32,839 bases of DNA, taken from a bacterium BMS3Abin03 (lineage in GTDB: Bacteria > Bacteroidota > Ignavibacteria > Ignavibacteriales > Ignavibacteriaceae). The stretch lies in contig BDSV01000079.1 of assembly GCA_002898075.1 (NCBI GenBank), positions 1 to 32,839 of the forward strand, in the 5' to 3' direction. This document shows, one piece after another, positions 8,802 through 17,082 of the stretch (its first letter is position 1; every line of letters begins with the position of its first letter). The notes under the pieces are model-generated. The model did no database searches and was not told the origin of the DNA. It was given only the letters and a program-made list of their open reading frames with translations. The translations under genes and the position numbers were made by a program.

Positions 8802-11800
8802 ATGAAAATAAGTTTAAGGATAATTCTCATCAACTTTGTTGTTGTTGTGCTGATTTTAGGCAGTTCTTTTGTTGCCTTTTATTCTATAATGTACAAAACA
8901 CTATCTTCTCAAAAATCCCAGGATCTGCTTACCTCTGCAAATAATTATGTTTATGCTTACCGTTCCAAGCTACTCGAAGCCGAAGACGAATTTGCAACCC
9001 TTACCTCGGCAAGTAAAATTAACTTTCCGGTTTACCGCACATTAAAAACAAACACCCTTGATTTTATTTTGGAAGCGGATGTTGCAAACGCAGAACGAAT
9101 AAAAAATTATGCTTATTCCACTAATGTAAATCGTCCCAAACAACGAAATTCGCTCGAGCAGTTTTTAGAATATAATCCTTATGCCGTTGTATTGGAGAAT
9201 AAATCTTCCGATAGAATTCTCTACTACGGCATTGTAATAAATGAAGAGATGCTGAATGAATTCTCCGAAAAAATTGGTGCGGAGATAGCATTGATTTTGA
9301 ATGATGCCCCGGCGGATATTTCACATAACTCTATTAACCGGAAATACATTTATGTGCTGTCGAAGGCATCAAAAATGCTCGGTTCAAAAAATAATTTCGA
9401 TGTTTATTCCCAAGGAGCCGATTCGGATGATATATTAGCAACATTCTATAAACCCGAACAGGATATTAAAAATATTAACCCAACATCTTTTCTTGTTTTT
9501 ACTCGTATGGGTGAAGCTGCCGGGCTAAGAGAAACACTGCGTGATTTATTTTTGATTATTGGAATAGCCGGTATAGCGCTTTCATTAATTTTAACTTACT
9601 TGTTAACTACTAAGTTGAGAAGACAAATTACAGATCTCAGCGATGCAACTGAAAAGACAAAGGAAGGTAATTTCAACTACAGAATAAATGTGCGGAGCAA
9701 GGATGAAATCGGCAAATTGGGCAGGGCGTTCAATATTATGCTCGATGAGCTTGAGAGAAATCAAAAATCAAAAAGTGATTATTCTGATTTTATAACACTT
9801 ATTAATAAAAACCCGACTCTAAACGAAATTTCTGAAGCTGCTCTCGATAAAATAGTGCACACAAGCGGATTTACGATAGGGGCGTTGTATTTAGTTGGCG
9901 ATGACAAGCTTTCGCTGCTTAGTGCAAACGGTTATAACGGTAAAAAAGAAATTGTGAAAGACGAATTTGATTTTTATGATAAATTGATTGTTGACAAAGA
10001 AACATGTGAAATAGATTCCGATGGTGAACTGCCTGTTATCTCCTCGGGAATGCTGAGCTTCAAATTAAGATATTTATTAATTGTTCCGGTAATTTATAAT
10101 GATAAAACTATTGCGGTTCTTGAACTTGGCTCAATAAACAAACTATCCGACGAAGCAAAGGACTATATAGATAAAATAAAAAGCCAGCTTGCAATCGGTT
10201 TAACAAATGCCAAAGCATTAATGCAGCTTGAGGAATTCGTTCAGGAATTAAAAAAGCTGAATCAGGATTATCAAAAACAAAACGAACAAATTAAAAATCA
10301 AAATGATAAGCTTCTGCAGTTGCACAACGAATTGAAAAAACAAGCTGCCGAGCTGGAAGTTCAGAAACAGAAAGCTGAAGAATCTACAAATCTTAAATCG
10401 CAGTTTCTCGCAAGCATGTCACACGAATTACGAACACCAATGAATTCGATTCTGGGGTTAACCGAACTGATTTTAGAAAAAGCCGAACTTAATGAAAAGA
10501 ATAGGGAACGACTGGAAGTAGTTCTAAACAGCGGGCGACGCTTAATGACATTGATAAACGATATACTCGACCTTTCGAAAATTGAAGCCGGCAAAATGGA
10601 AATTCGCGAAGAAGATATTTCATTAGAAGAACTTATCGGGGAAATATCCGGCTCGGTAAAACCGTTAGTGATGAATAAGAATGTCCGGTTTGAAGTGGTG
10701 AGAAATACTAACATGGGGGTTATTGTTAATACCGACCGTGGAAAGATTGTTCAGGTGCTCATTAATCTTATCGGTAATGCAATAAAATTTACCGACAAAG
10801 GATTGGTTACTTTAAAAGTAAACAGGTCTAATGATGAATTAATATTCGATGTGATTGATACGGGTATCGGTATTTCGGAAGAAAACCAGAAAGTTATTTT
10901 TGAAGAATTCAGGCAAGCGGACGGAACGACAACGAGAAAATACGGCGGTACCGGGCTTGGCTTAACTATTTGTAAGAAGATTGCTAAATTGCTGAACGGC
11001 GACCTATCCCTCAAGAGCAAAGTTGGCAAAGGTTCAACATTTACATTTAAAGTTCCTCTTAAACTGATTGGCAAAACAACACCGGTAGATGGCGAAAAAA
11101 TTAACGTTGATAAATTAATTAAAAACAGAAAAAACCCCATCCTTGTTATTGACGACGATCAGGAAGTACGTTATACAATCGGGCAGTATTTAACTTCAAA
11201 AGGTTATGATGTGATCTTTGCCGAAAACGGAACGAAGGGTGTTCAAATGGCAGTAAATCATCAGCCCTTTGCAATTACACTGGATGTAATGATGCCGCAT
11301 AAGGACGGATGGAGCGTGTTGAAGGAATTGAAGGAAAATGAAGTAACTAAGGATATACCGGTTATAATGATTTCTATAAACGGCGATAAAAAAGTTGGTT
11401 ACGGGTTAGGAGCATTTGAGTATTTTATTAAACCTATATCGGCAGATAAATTGCTGTCTGCATTTTCCCGGCTGGAAAACCTGGCTAATAAAAGAATACG
11501 GAAAATTGTTATTGTTGATGATGACGATCTGGAATTTGAAAAATTTAAAAGAGAATTCAAGAATGAAGATATCACGATAGAGTATATACAGGATAGCGAA
11601 TTTGCCTTTAATAAAATTTCCGAAGTACAACCGGACCTTATTATTTTAGACCTAATGATGCCCAAGGTTGACGGCATAACACTTTCTTATAAATTGAAAT
11701 CGAACATAAAGACTAAACATATTCCAATATTAATTAGCACCGCCAAAGATTTAAGTGAAGAGGAAAGAACAAAGCTAAGTAACATTGTTGAAGATATTGC

Positions 11801-12353
11801 CGTTAAGTCTAAAGGACACCCGCTGGATGTATTGAAAGTTGTTAGAGACAGAATCCGGCAGCAGGAGCTGTCGCCGGATGCGAATATTCCCGGGAATGGA
11901 AAATCTATAACAAATAACAATGCTGAGCTTACAAAAGATAAAAATATAAATACAGGTGCACCCACAAGAAAAGGAAAGATGCCTGAAGTATTAATTGTTG
12001 ACGATGACCCGGACACCCTGTTTACAATTGACGAGATGGTTAAGGACTGCAACTGCAAGACAATACTTGCTAAAAACGGAATCGAATGTCTGCGTACCAT
12101 AGAAAAATCGATACCGGATCTTATTCTTCTCGATATAATGATGCCCGAAATGGATGGCTTCCAGGCAATTAAAACCATTCGCGAAAGCCCTGTATGGAAA
12201 GATATACAGGTATTTGCCGTTACTGCAAAAGCAATGTCTGACGAAAAAGATATTATTATTAAACATGGCTTTAACGATTACATTCCCAAACCCGTAAACG
12301 CTGCAATAATTAGTGAAAAAATCGAACAGTTATTTTCAACTATAAAGGTGTAA
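8802..12353 (+). CDS. Membrane hybrid histidine kinase: HAMP-GAF-HisKA-HATPase-REC-REC-REC
   Basis: 1183 aa. Membrane helices at about 5-29 and 249-269 enclose an extracytoplasmic sensor region of about 220 residues. Next come HAMP (about 270-322), GAF (about 335-470), a Gln/Lys/Glu-rich coiled coil (about 475-530) and HisKA with phospho-acceptor H541 in SMSHELRTPMN. The HATPase has an N box (LIGNAIKF), G1 (DTGIGI) and G2 (GGTGLGL). Three receivers follow with acceptors D828, D950 and D1111. The middle receiver has the TAKDLSEEE / KSKG variant in place of the usual KP motif, a subtype known from such hybrids. The gene starts 3 bp after the receiver gene without a clear ribosome site, so translation is probably coupled. 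Its position suggests it senses a signal relevant to the secretion or pilus machine upstream (inference). Confidence 0.93.
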   Translation: MKISLRIILINFVVVVLILGSSFVAFYSIMYKTLSSQKSQDLLTSANNYVYAYRSKLLEAEDEFATLTSASKINFPVYRTLKTNTLDFILEADVANAERIKNYAYSTNVNRPKQRNSLEQFLEYNPYAVVLENKSSDRILYYGIVINEEMLNEFSEKIGAEIALILNDAPADISHNSINRKYIYVLSKASKMLGSKNNFDVYSQGADSDDILATFYKPEQDIKNINPTSFLVFTRMGEAAGLRETLRDLFLIIGIAGIALSLILTYLLTTKLRRQITDLSDATEKTKEGNFNYRINVRSKDEIGKLGRAFNIMLDELERNQKSKSDYSDFITLINKNPTLNEISEAALDKIVHTSGFTIGALYLVGDDKLSLLSANGYNGKKEIVKDEFDFYDKLIVDKETCEIDSDGELPVISSGMLSFKLRYLLIVPVIYNDKTIAVLELGSINKLSDEAKDYIDKIKSQLAIGLTNAKALMQLEEFVQELKKLNQDYQKQNEQIKNQNDKLLQLHNELKKQAAELEVQKQKAEESTNLKSQFLASMSHELRTPMNSILGLTELILEKAELNEKNRERLEVVLNSGRRLMTLINDILDLSKIEAGKMEIREEDISLEELIGEISGSVKPLVMNKNVRFEVVRNTNMGVIVNTDRGKIVQVLINLIGNAIKFTDKGLVTLKVNRSNDELIFDVIDTGIGISEENQKVIFEEFRQADGTTTRKYGGTGLGLTICKKIAKLLNGDLSLKSKVGKGSTFTFKVPLKLIGKTTPVDGEKINVDKLIKNRKNPILVIDDDQEVRYTIGQYLTSKGYDVIFAENGTKGVQMAVNHQPFAITLDVMMPHKDGWSVLKELKENEVTKDIPVIMISINGDKKVGYGLGAFEYFIKPISADKLLSAFSRLENLANKRIRKIVIVDDDDLEFEKFKREFKNEDITIEYIQDSEFAFNKISEVQPDLIILDLMMPKVDGITLSYKLKSNIKTKHIPILISTAKDLSEEERTKLSNIVEDIAVKSKGHPLDVLKVVRDRIRQQELSPDANIPGNGKSITNNNAELTKDKNINTGAPTRKGKMPEVLIVDDDPDTLFTIDEMVKDCNCKTILAKNGIECLRTIEKSIPDLILLDIMMPEMDGFQAIKTIRESPVWKDIQVFAVTAKAMSDEKDIIIKHGFNDYIPKPVNAAIISEKIEQLFSTIKV

Positions 12354-12356
12354 AAA

Positions 12357-13028
12357 GTGAAAAGAATTCTGGTTATTGATGACCTGCCGGAAAATGTTTA
12401 TATGTTGCAGGATAGATTAGAAAATGAAGGATATGAAGTATTAACCGCTTACGACGGTAACAGCGGAATAGAAAAAGCAAAGTCTGAGTTTCCTGATTTA
12501 ATTCTACTGGATATAATGATGCCCGACATTAATGGAATTGAAGCATGCAAAATTTTAGTTTCCGATCCGAAGACATCAAAAATTCCTATCATACTGGTTA
12601 CGGCAAAGACAGGGGCAGAAGACACAAAAGAAGGTTTGGAAGCAGGCGCTTATGATTACATCAAAAAACCTTTTAATAAGATTGAACTGCTTGCACGTAT
12701 TAATTCGGCACTAAAACTATCCGAGGCAAACAAGCTCATCGTTGAAGTCGAAAAGCAAAATACATTTTTTGCAACTGTCGTAACGGCAAATCATAAAATA
12801 AAACAGCCGCTGACTCTTTTAAGCTTATCATCTGCAGCAATAAAACGTGAACTGAGCAAAGATGAAATTTCCAAAGAGGCACTGTTAAACCGGGTAAAAT
12901 ATATCGATTCTGCTGTGAAAGAGATAACAGAGGTGTTGGATCAGTTGAATTCTATAAGGGTACCCGAACTGGCTGATTACACGAAAAATATAAAGATGAT
13001 AAAATTAGAGGAGGAATCAAATAGTTAG
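12357..13028 (+). CDS. Receiver fused to a histidine-kinase-like DHp helix, no ATPase domain
   Basis: 223 aa. The start is GTG at 12357, 3 bp after the kinase stop. The receiver spans 1-122 (acid pocket D9/D10 with D8 being I in this chain; acceptor D52 in LLDIMMPDING; K104 in IKKPF). After a short helix (about 123-138), residues about 139-200 contain TANHKIKQPLTLL, which resembles the H box of HisKA domains (A-N-H-E-I-N-Q-P-L). The candidate phospho-acceptor is H146, and two long helices follow. The chain ends at 223 with no N, G1 or G2 boxes. It may work as a receiver-controlled histidine phosphotransfer protein or as a dimerising output. It overlaps the convergent kinase gene by 4 bp. The DHp assignment is by motif only. 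Confidence 0.82.
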   Translation: MKRILVIDDLPENVYMLQDRLENEGYEVLTAYDGNSGIEKAKSEFPDLILLDIMMPDINGIEACKILVSDPKTSKIPIILVTAKTGAEDTKEGLEAGAYDYIKKPFNKIELLARINSALKLSEANKLIVEVEKQNTFFATVVTANHKIKQPLTLLSLSSAAIKRELSKDEISKEALLNRVKYIDSAVKEITEVLDQLNSIRVPELADYTKNIKMIKLEEESNS

Positions 13029-15013
13029 ATATACTTTTTGATTGTTGCAAGCATTGTCTCGAACTCATAAGGCTTTTGAATCCGACCGTTTATTTTATAC
13101 TTATCAATATCAACTTTGTTATCAGACAGAAGTGTTCCGGTGGAAAGAATAATGGGCATATCTAAGTTGAGTTTTCTTATTTCACTAATTGTTTCCAATC
13201 CGTTCATTCCGGGCATATTGTAATCGATAATAACCAGGTCCACTTTTATCTCTTCGGTTAAAACTGTTAGCGCTTCTTTACCCGTGTTGACTTTAATAAC
13301 GTTGTACTCGTTAGACTCGAGCAATTCCGCCAACAAATCGATTAACATTTCCTCATCGTCTGCAAGTAAAATTATTTTGTCGGATGGAACAACATGCTTT
13401 TCTCTTTGCGGTTCGAATGCCGGAATATAAACATCAAACTGGGTTCCCTCACCGTCTTTACTTGAAACATCGATCAACCCCTTATGCGCTTTTATAATTC
13501 CGTAAGACACATAAAGCCCCAAGCCGGAACCGGTTTCCTTCGATTTTGTTGAAAAGTAAGGATCGAATATTTTTTGTAAATCCTGTTCTTTTATTCCCGA
13601 ACCATTATCTTTAACAGCAAAACAAACATAGTTGCCTTCCTTGAGCAATGGATAGTTGATGATATTTTTTTCATCTATAGTTATGTTTTTTGCTACTAAT
13701 GTTATTGATCCCTTTCCATCGGTTGCTTCTTTAGCATTCACGCATAAGTTTAACAGCACCTGGTAAATCTCTGTGCCGTTGCCCAAAATATCATGAAGAT
13801 TTTCTTCAACCTGGTTTGTAAATGTAATGGTTCCCGGAAAGGTTTGTGTAATAACCTTAGCCATCTCGCTTAACAATATATTGGGCTTAACTAATTCCTT
13901 ACGCTTGGGAGTCGGTTTACCAAAAGAGAGAAGCCCCTTGGTAAGATCCCGCGCACGTTTAGAGCAATCCTCTATATTGTCTATTAATCTAACTGTGTCT
14001 TCCTTCTTCGGGACTCTCTTTCTAAGCAGGTTTACGCTGCCAAATATACTGGATAACAGGTTGCTAAAATCATGAGCCATTCCGCTCGACAGCTTGCCTA
14101 TTGTTTCAAGTTTCTGTGCCTGCAGCAATCTGCTTTCAAGCGCTTTATTCAAATCCCCGGTTCGTATATTACTTATTGCAAATGAAAGGAGTGCGGCTAA
14201 CTGCTCAATCGAGCTGGTTTCGAATGCAGAGTACGATCCATCTATCCTTCCTACAATTATAGTAGCAAGCAGTTTTTCTTCGAAAAAACAGGGGGTGATA
14301 ATTAACGACTCACAGTTTAAGATCTTCGTTAAGTTAAACCCTATGTTATTGTTCCTATTAATCGCAAGCAAAGAATGTTTATATAGTTCCAGCCATTTGT
14401 TGATGTAAGAAAAACTCGAATGAATCTCTTTCTCGAAGTCCGGTTTATCTTTAATATGTTCTTCCGGATCGTCGAATAAAAATTCGTATGAATTGTTTTC
14501 ATTATGGAATACAATAAAACCGAAATCGCTTTTGCTGATGCTTATTGCTTTAGAAATTATTTCCCGGGAAATATCATCCAGCGAATTCTCTTTTACCAGC
14601 AGAACGAGTAAATTTTTAAGCGCACTGAGGAATTCAATATTTCTTTCAACAATATCTTTATCTTTTTCAGATTCCGTATCATTTAAATTTGTCGGTACAA
14701 GCTCTATAAAATATCCGTTCAGCTTCCGCTTTTTATCTTTTGAGTAGAGAGGAGAAATTATAAGGTTTTTGTTGGCTTCGGGTAAAGGATGTACAAAAGA
14801 ATTATGTGAGTTTAATTTGGAAAGATATTCATCCTCGTTCAATGCGAAAAGCTTCGGAACGGAGTAACCTTTAATTCTACCCTGTTTGAAATTTTTCTTG
14901 AAACTGTTATTATACCATATTATTTTCCCCCGTGTATCTGCAATGGCTAACGGTGCATTCTGAACTTCTAATACGTCATCGAACGCATATTTACTTTTTT
15001 CAGCGGTGGGCAT
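13025..15013 (-). CDS. Soluble hybrid histidine kinase: PAS-GAF-HisKA-HATPase-REC (NtrB-like)
   Basis: 662 aa, no membrane helix. It has a PAS domain (about 12-108, NAPLAIADTRGKIIWYNNSF), a GAF domain (about 125-285) and an NtrB-type H box, GMAHDFSNLL, with acceptor H314. The HATPase has N box LLNLCVNAKEA (420-430), G1 DNGSGI (469-474) and G2 GSGLGL (495-500). A C-terminal receiver (about 545-662) has acid residues D552/D553, acceptor D597 (IIDYNMPGMNG) and K647. The AHDF(S/N)NLL class normally pairs with NtrC-type regulators, and the gene directly upstream in the same unit is one. The two share a TAATG junction (stop and start overlap at 15013), which argues for a cognate pair. The attached receiver may act as a phosphate sink. 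Confidence 0.93.
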   Translation of the reverse strand: MPTAEKSKYAFDDVLEVQNAPLAIADTRGKIIWYNNSFKKNFKQGRIKGYSVPKLFALNEDEYLSKLNSHNSFVHPLPEANKNLIISPLYSKDKKRKLNGYFIELVPTNLNDTESEKDKDIVERNIEFLSALKNLLVLLVKENSLDDISREIISKAISISKSDFGFIVFHNENNSYEFLFDDPEEHIKDKPDFEKEIHSSFSYINKWLELYKHSLLAINRNNNIGFNLTKILNCESLIITPCFFEEKLLATIIVGRIDGSYSAFETSSIEQLAALLSFAISNIRTGDLNKALESRLLQAQKLETIGKLSSGMAHDFSNLLSSIFGSVNLLRKRVPKKEDTVRLIDNIEDCSKRARDLTKGLLSFGKPTPKRKELVKPNILLSEMAKVITQTFPGTITFTNQVEENLHDILGNGTEIYQVLLNLCVNAKEATDGKGSITLVAKNITIDEKNIINYPLLKEGNYVCFAVKDNGSGIKEQDLQKIFDPYFSTKSKETGSGLGLYVSYGIIKAHKGLIDVSSKDGEGTQFDVYIPAFEPQREKHVVPSDKIILLADDEEMLIDLLAELLESNEYNVIKVNTGKEALTVLTEEIKVDLVIIDYNMPGMNGLETISEIRKLNLDMPIILSTGTLLSDNKVDIDKYKINGRIQKPYEFETMLATIKKYI

Positions 15014-16398
15014 TAATATTTTAACGGTTTTAGTTCGTACTTTTTAATTTTAGTATATAAAGTTTTCGGGCTTATACCAAGTTGGTTTGCCGTGCGTGTC
15101 CGGTCCCAATGATTTTTATTTAATACTTTTTGAATATGCCACTTCTCTAATTCTTCCATGCTAAGTATTTCATCGACCTCATCATCAGCTCCGGTTACCG
15201 GGAAAGGTAAACCCTTGTAAGACGAGCGGGGCAGGTTTAAATCTTCCGGGTAAATATATTCACCGTCGGCAAAAATTATGGCTCTTTCAATTATATGTTC
15301 CAATTCTCTAATATTACCTGTAAACGAGTAGTTCACTAATATTTCTTCTGCTTCGTTCGATAGTTTTTTCTGTGCTCTTATAGGAGATTTTTCATGCAAA
15401 AAATGATTTGCCAGAAGAAGAATGTCTTCTTTTCTATCCCTAAGCGGAGGAACAGTTAAAGTTATAACATTTAACCGGAAGAGAAGATCTTTTCTGAAAT
15501 TCTTTCTATCTGATTCATCCAACAGGTTTTTGTTTGTTGCAGCGATTACCCTAACGTTGGATTTTAAATTTATCACCCCGCCTATTCTCCTGTATTCGCC
15601 GTTTTCCAAAAACCTGAGCAGCTTAGGTTGAAGCGCCATACTTAGTTCGCCGATTTCATCCAGGAACAGCGTTCCGCCATGTGCAATTTCAACAAGACCC
15701 TGTTTTGTGTTTTTGGCATCGGTAAACGCACCTCTTTCATGACCGAATAATTCACTCTCTATCAACTGATCGGGCAACGATGCACAATTGATTACTACAA
15801 ACGGTTTTTCCTTTCTTGCAGAATGTTCATGAATAAATTCTGCTAATAATTCCTTACCGGTTCCGGTTTCCCCTTCTACTAGAATATTTGAATCGGACAT
15901 AGCGGCTTTGTCAGCCAAATTGAGAACCCGCCTAAGCTGGGAACTCTCGCCTATCATTGTATCGGAACCTTTTTTGTGAATTTCTTTAGTTAAAAGTTCG
16001 GTCTTTATGAGCAAGTCTTTATGTTCAACTGCCCGGCTAATCGTTAATAAAAGGTCGTCGAACTCGTACGGCTTTGTAATAAAATCGTAAGCACCGGCTT
16101 TGATGCACTCGATAGCTTTACGCATTTCACCTTGAGCCGAAAGGATAATTATTTGAATGGATGAGTTATAATCTGTTACAAATTTTAATACTTCTTCGCC
16201 CTGAACTTCTTTCATATTTAAGTCCAGTAGAAGCACGTCGTAAGTATTTTTTTTAACTGCGTCAATTGCGTATTTACCGTCATAAACGGTGTCAACGGAG
16301 AATCCTTCTTCTAATAATTGCTCTTTAAGAAGGTAACAGAGAGTCTCGTCATCGTCGCAAACTAAAATTTTTGCGTTTTTAGAAATGTCTCCCGCCAT
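15013..16398 (-). CDS. NtrC-family sigma54-dependent response regulator
   Basis: 461 aa. Receiver (about 8-125; D15/D16, acceptor D59, K109), AAA+ sigma54-activation domain (about 147-375) and a Fis-type helix-turn-helix (about 414-455, TRTANQLGISPKTLYTKI). Walker A is GETGTGKE (176-183), Walker B is GGTLFLDEIGEL (241-252), and the arginine-finger region is FRKDLLFRL (301-309). The sigma54-contact loop reads GAFTDA (223-228) where GAFTGA is canonical. The receiver has NMK after the acceptor in place of the usual -MP. Both are unusual but sit in otherwise intact domains. A strong ribosome site (AAGGGA, minus strand, 16407-16412) lies 8 nt before the ATG. It is the only protein in the window with a clear DNA-binding output joined to a receiver. 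I did not find a convincing -24/-12 promoter in the window. Confidence 0.95.
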   Translation of the reverse strand: MAGDISKNAKILVCDDDETLCYLLKEQLLEEGFSVDTVYDGKYAIDAVKKNTYDVLLLDLNMKEVQGEEVLKFVTDYNSSIQIIILSAQGEMRKAIECIKAGAYDFITKPYEFDDLLLTISRAVEHKDLLIKTELLTKEIHKKGSDTMIGESSQLRRVLNLADKAAMSDSNILVEGETGTGKELLAEFIHEHSARKEKPFVVINCASLPDQLIESELFGHERGAFTDAKNTKQGLVEIAHGGTLFLDEIGELSMALQPKLLRFLENGEYRRIGGVINLKSNVRVIAATNKNLLDESDRKNFRKDLLFRLNVITLTVPPLRDRKEDILLLANHFLHEKSPIRAQKKLSNEAEEILVNYSFTGNIRELEHIIERAIIFADGEYIYPEDLNLPRSSYKGLPFPVTGADDEVDEILSMEELEKWHIQKVLNKNHWDRTRTANQLGISPKTLYTKIKKYELKPLKY

Positions 16399-16426
16399 AT
16401 ATCTAATCCCTTATAATGCTTTTTAT

Positions 16427-16455
16427 TTGTAAAATTTTTCCAATATCCATATATT
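16427..16455 (+). promoter_or_regulatory. Promoter for tRNA-Lys
   Basis: TTGTAA (16427-16432), a 17-bp spacer, then TATATT (16450-16455). It lies 18 bp before the mature tRNA 5' end, a fit for a housekeeping promoter. It overlaps the leader of the divergent NtrC-like gene, so the two could interfere. Confidence 0.55.
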
Positions 16456-16473
16456 TACTGCTCGAATTTTTCG

Positions 16474-16545
16474 GGGCGCGTAGCTCAGTGGTAGAGCATC
16501 TGCCTTTTAAGCAGAGGGTCGGTGGTTCGAGACCACCCGCGCTCA
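16474..16545 (+). tRNA. tRNA-Lys (anticodon TTT)
   Basis: A full cloverleaf folds by eye. The 7-bp acceptor stem is GGGCGCG with CGCGCTC (one G-U pair), and the D stem is GCTC/GAGC. The anticodon stem is TCTGC/GCAGA around the loop CTTTTAA (anticodon TTT), and the T arm is GGTGG-TTCGAGA-CCACC. The discriminator base is A at 16545. The 3' CCA is not encoded (ACT follows). The length is 72 nt, with a short D loop. Confidence 0.96.
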
Positions 16546-16572
16546 CTAACAATACAAATATATGTAATTTTT

Positions 16573-16600
16573 ACCGCTTTACGAAGCGGTTTTTTATTTT
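16573..16600 (+). terminator. Intrinsic terminator of the tRNA-Lys transcript
   Basis: A 7-bp stem ACCGCTT (16573-16579) / AAGCGGT (16584-16590) with a 4-nt loop is followed directly by TTTTTATTTTT. It lies 27 nt after the tRNA 3' end, so the tRNA is probably a single-gene transcript. Confidence 0.88.
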
Positions 16601-16638
16601 TGAAAGAAAATAAAAATAGTGTTTCACATACTTATAAG

Positions 16639-16694
16639 TATAATAAATTATTATAAAATCAGCAAGTTACGACAATTATTTAAACCAACTTGCT
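16639..16694. repeat. Two inverted repeats upstream of the cysteine-motif membrane protein
   Basis: An A/T-only palindrome (TATAATAA-A-TTATTATA) occupies 16639-16655. A second pair, AGCAAGTT at 16661-16668 and AACTTGCT at 16687-16694, encloses an 18-nt loop. They lie about 80-135 bp before the start at 16774 and may be operator or leader structures. No ribosome-independent function is evident. Confidence 0.35.
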
Positions 16695-16773
16695 AAGCTC
16701 CTGCTATTTTGTAATATAAATTTAATTACTAATTTAAAGCAAGAATTGTACTATTTTAAATCAGAGTACCATT

Positions 16774-17082
16774 ATGGGCGATATTATCTTTTGGACATTG
16801 ATCAGAACGGCGATTACTATCCCTGTTATCTGGGTTTTAAAATCGTATGTTGATGAACAGTTGTGGTGGTTGATAAGTATAGCGGTAATATATTTGGTTC
16901 TTATTCACCCGGCAGTTGTAGGTTATAAAAAATTCGAAGAGAAAAGTAAAAGCATTCTTGATTCAACCCTTTGCGCAACCTGTAAACATTTCGATCGATC
17001 CGCCGTACTATGTATGAAATATGATAAGCATCCTACAGAAGATTACATTCCCTGTGATGGAGTTGATTGGGAACCGAAATGA
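16774..17082 (+). CDS. Small membrane protein with two helices and a four-cysteine tail
   Basis: 102 aa, family not recognised. Two hydrophobic helices (about 4-22 and 29-50) are followed by a soluble tail with C67, C70, C80 and C94 (CATCKHF, then LCMKYDKHP, then YIPCDGVDWEP). The CxxC-x9-C-x13-C spacing suggests a small zinc or iron-sulfur site on the cytoplasmic side (inference from topology). The gene overlaps the BtpA-family gene by ATGA, so the two are likely made together and may function together. The coding frame and clear spacing from the upstream terminator support a real gene. Confidence 0.8.
   Translation: MGDIIFWTLIRTAITIPVIWVLKSYVDEQLWWLISIAVIYLVLIHPAVVGYKKFEEKSKSILDSTLCATCKHFDRSAVLCMKYDKHPTEDYIPCDGVDWEPK

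Noticed and set aside
11687-12178. 163-codon open frame on the minus strand inside the hybrid kinase gene
   Set aside because: It lies wholly opposite conserved receiver coding sequence, has no ribosome site, and its translation is low-complexity Ser/Ile/Phe-rich; a shadow frame.
13827-14408. Two plus-strand open frames opposite the NtrB-like kinase
   Set aside because: They run opposite the HisKA and GAF regions, which have intact motifs; no family resemblance in the opposite frames.
16474-16545. tRNA-Lys as an integration site for a mobile island
   Set aside because: I saw no integrase gene and no repeat of the tRNA 3' end in the window.
16416-16613. 65-codon frame across the tRNA gene
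   Set aside because: It reads through the tRNA-Lys and its terminator; the RNA gene explains the sequence.
17067-17078. Upstream TTG start for the BtpA-family gene
   Set aside because: The ATG at 17079 gives the family-like N-terminus and the ATGA coupling; the TTG adds four residues only.
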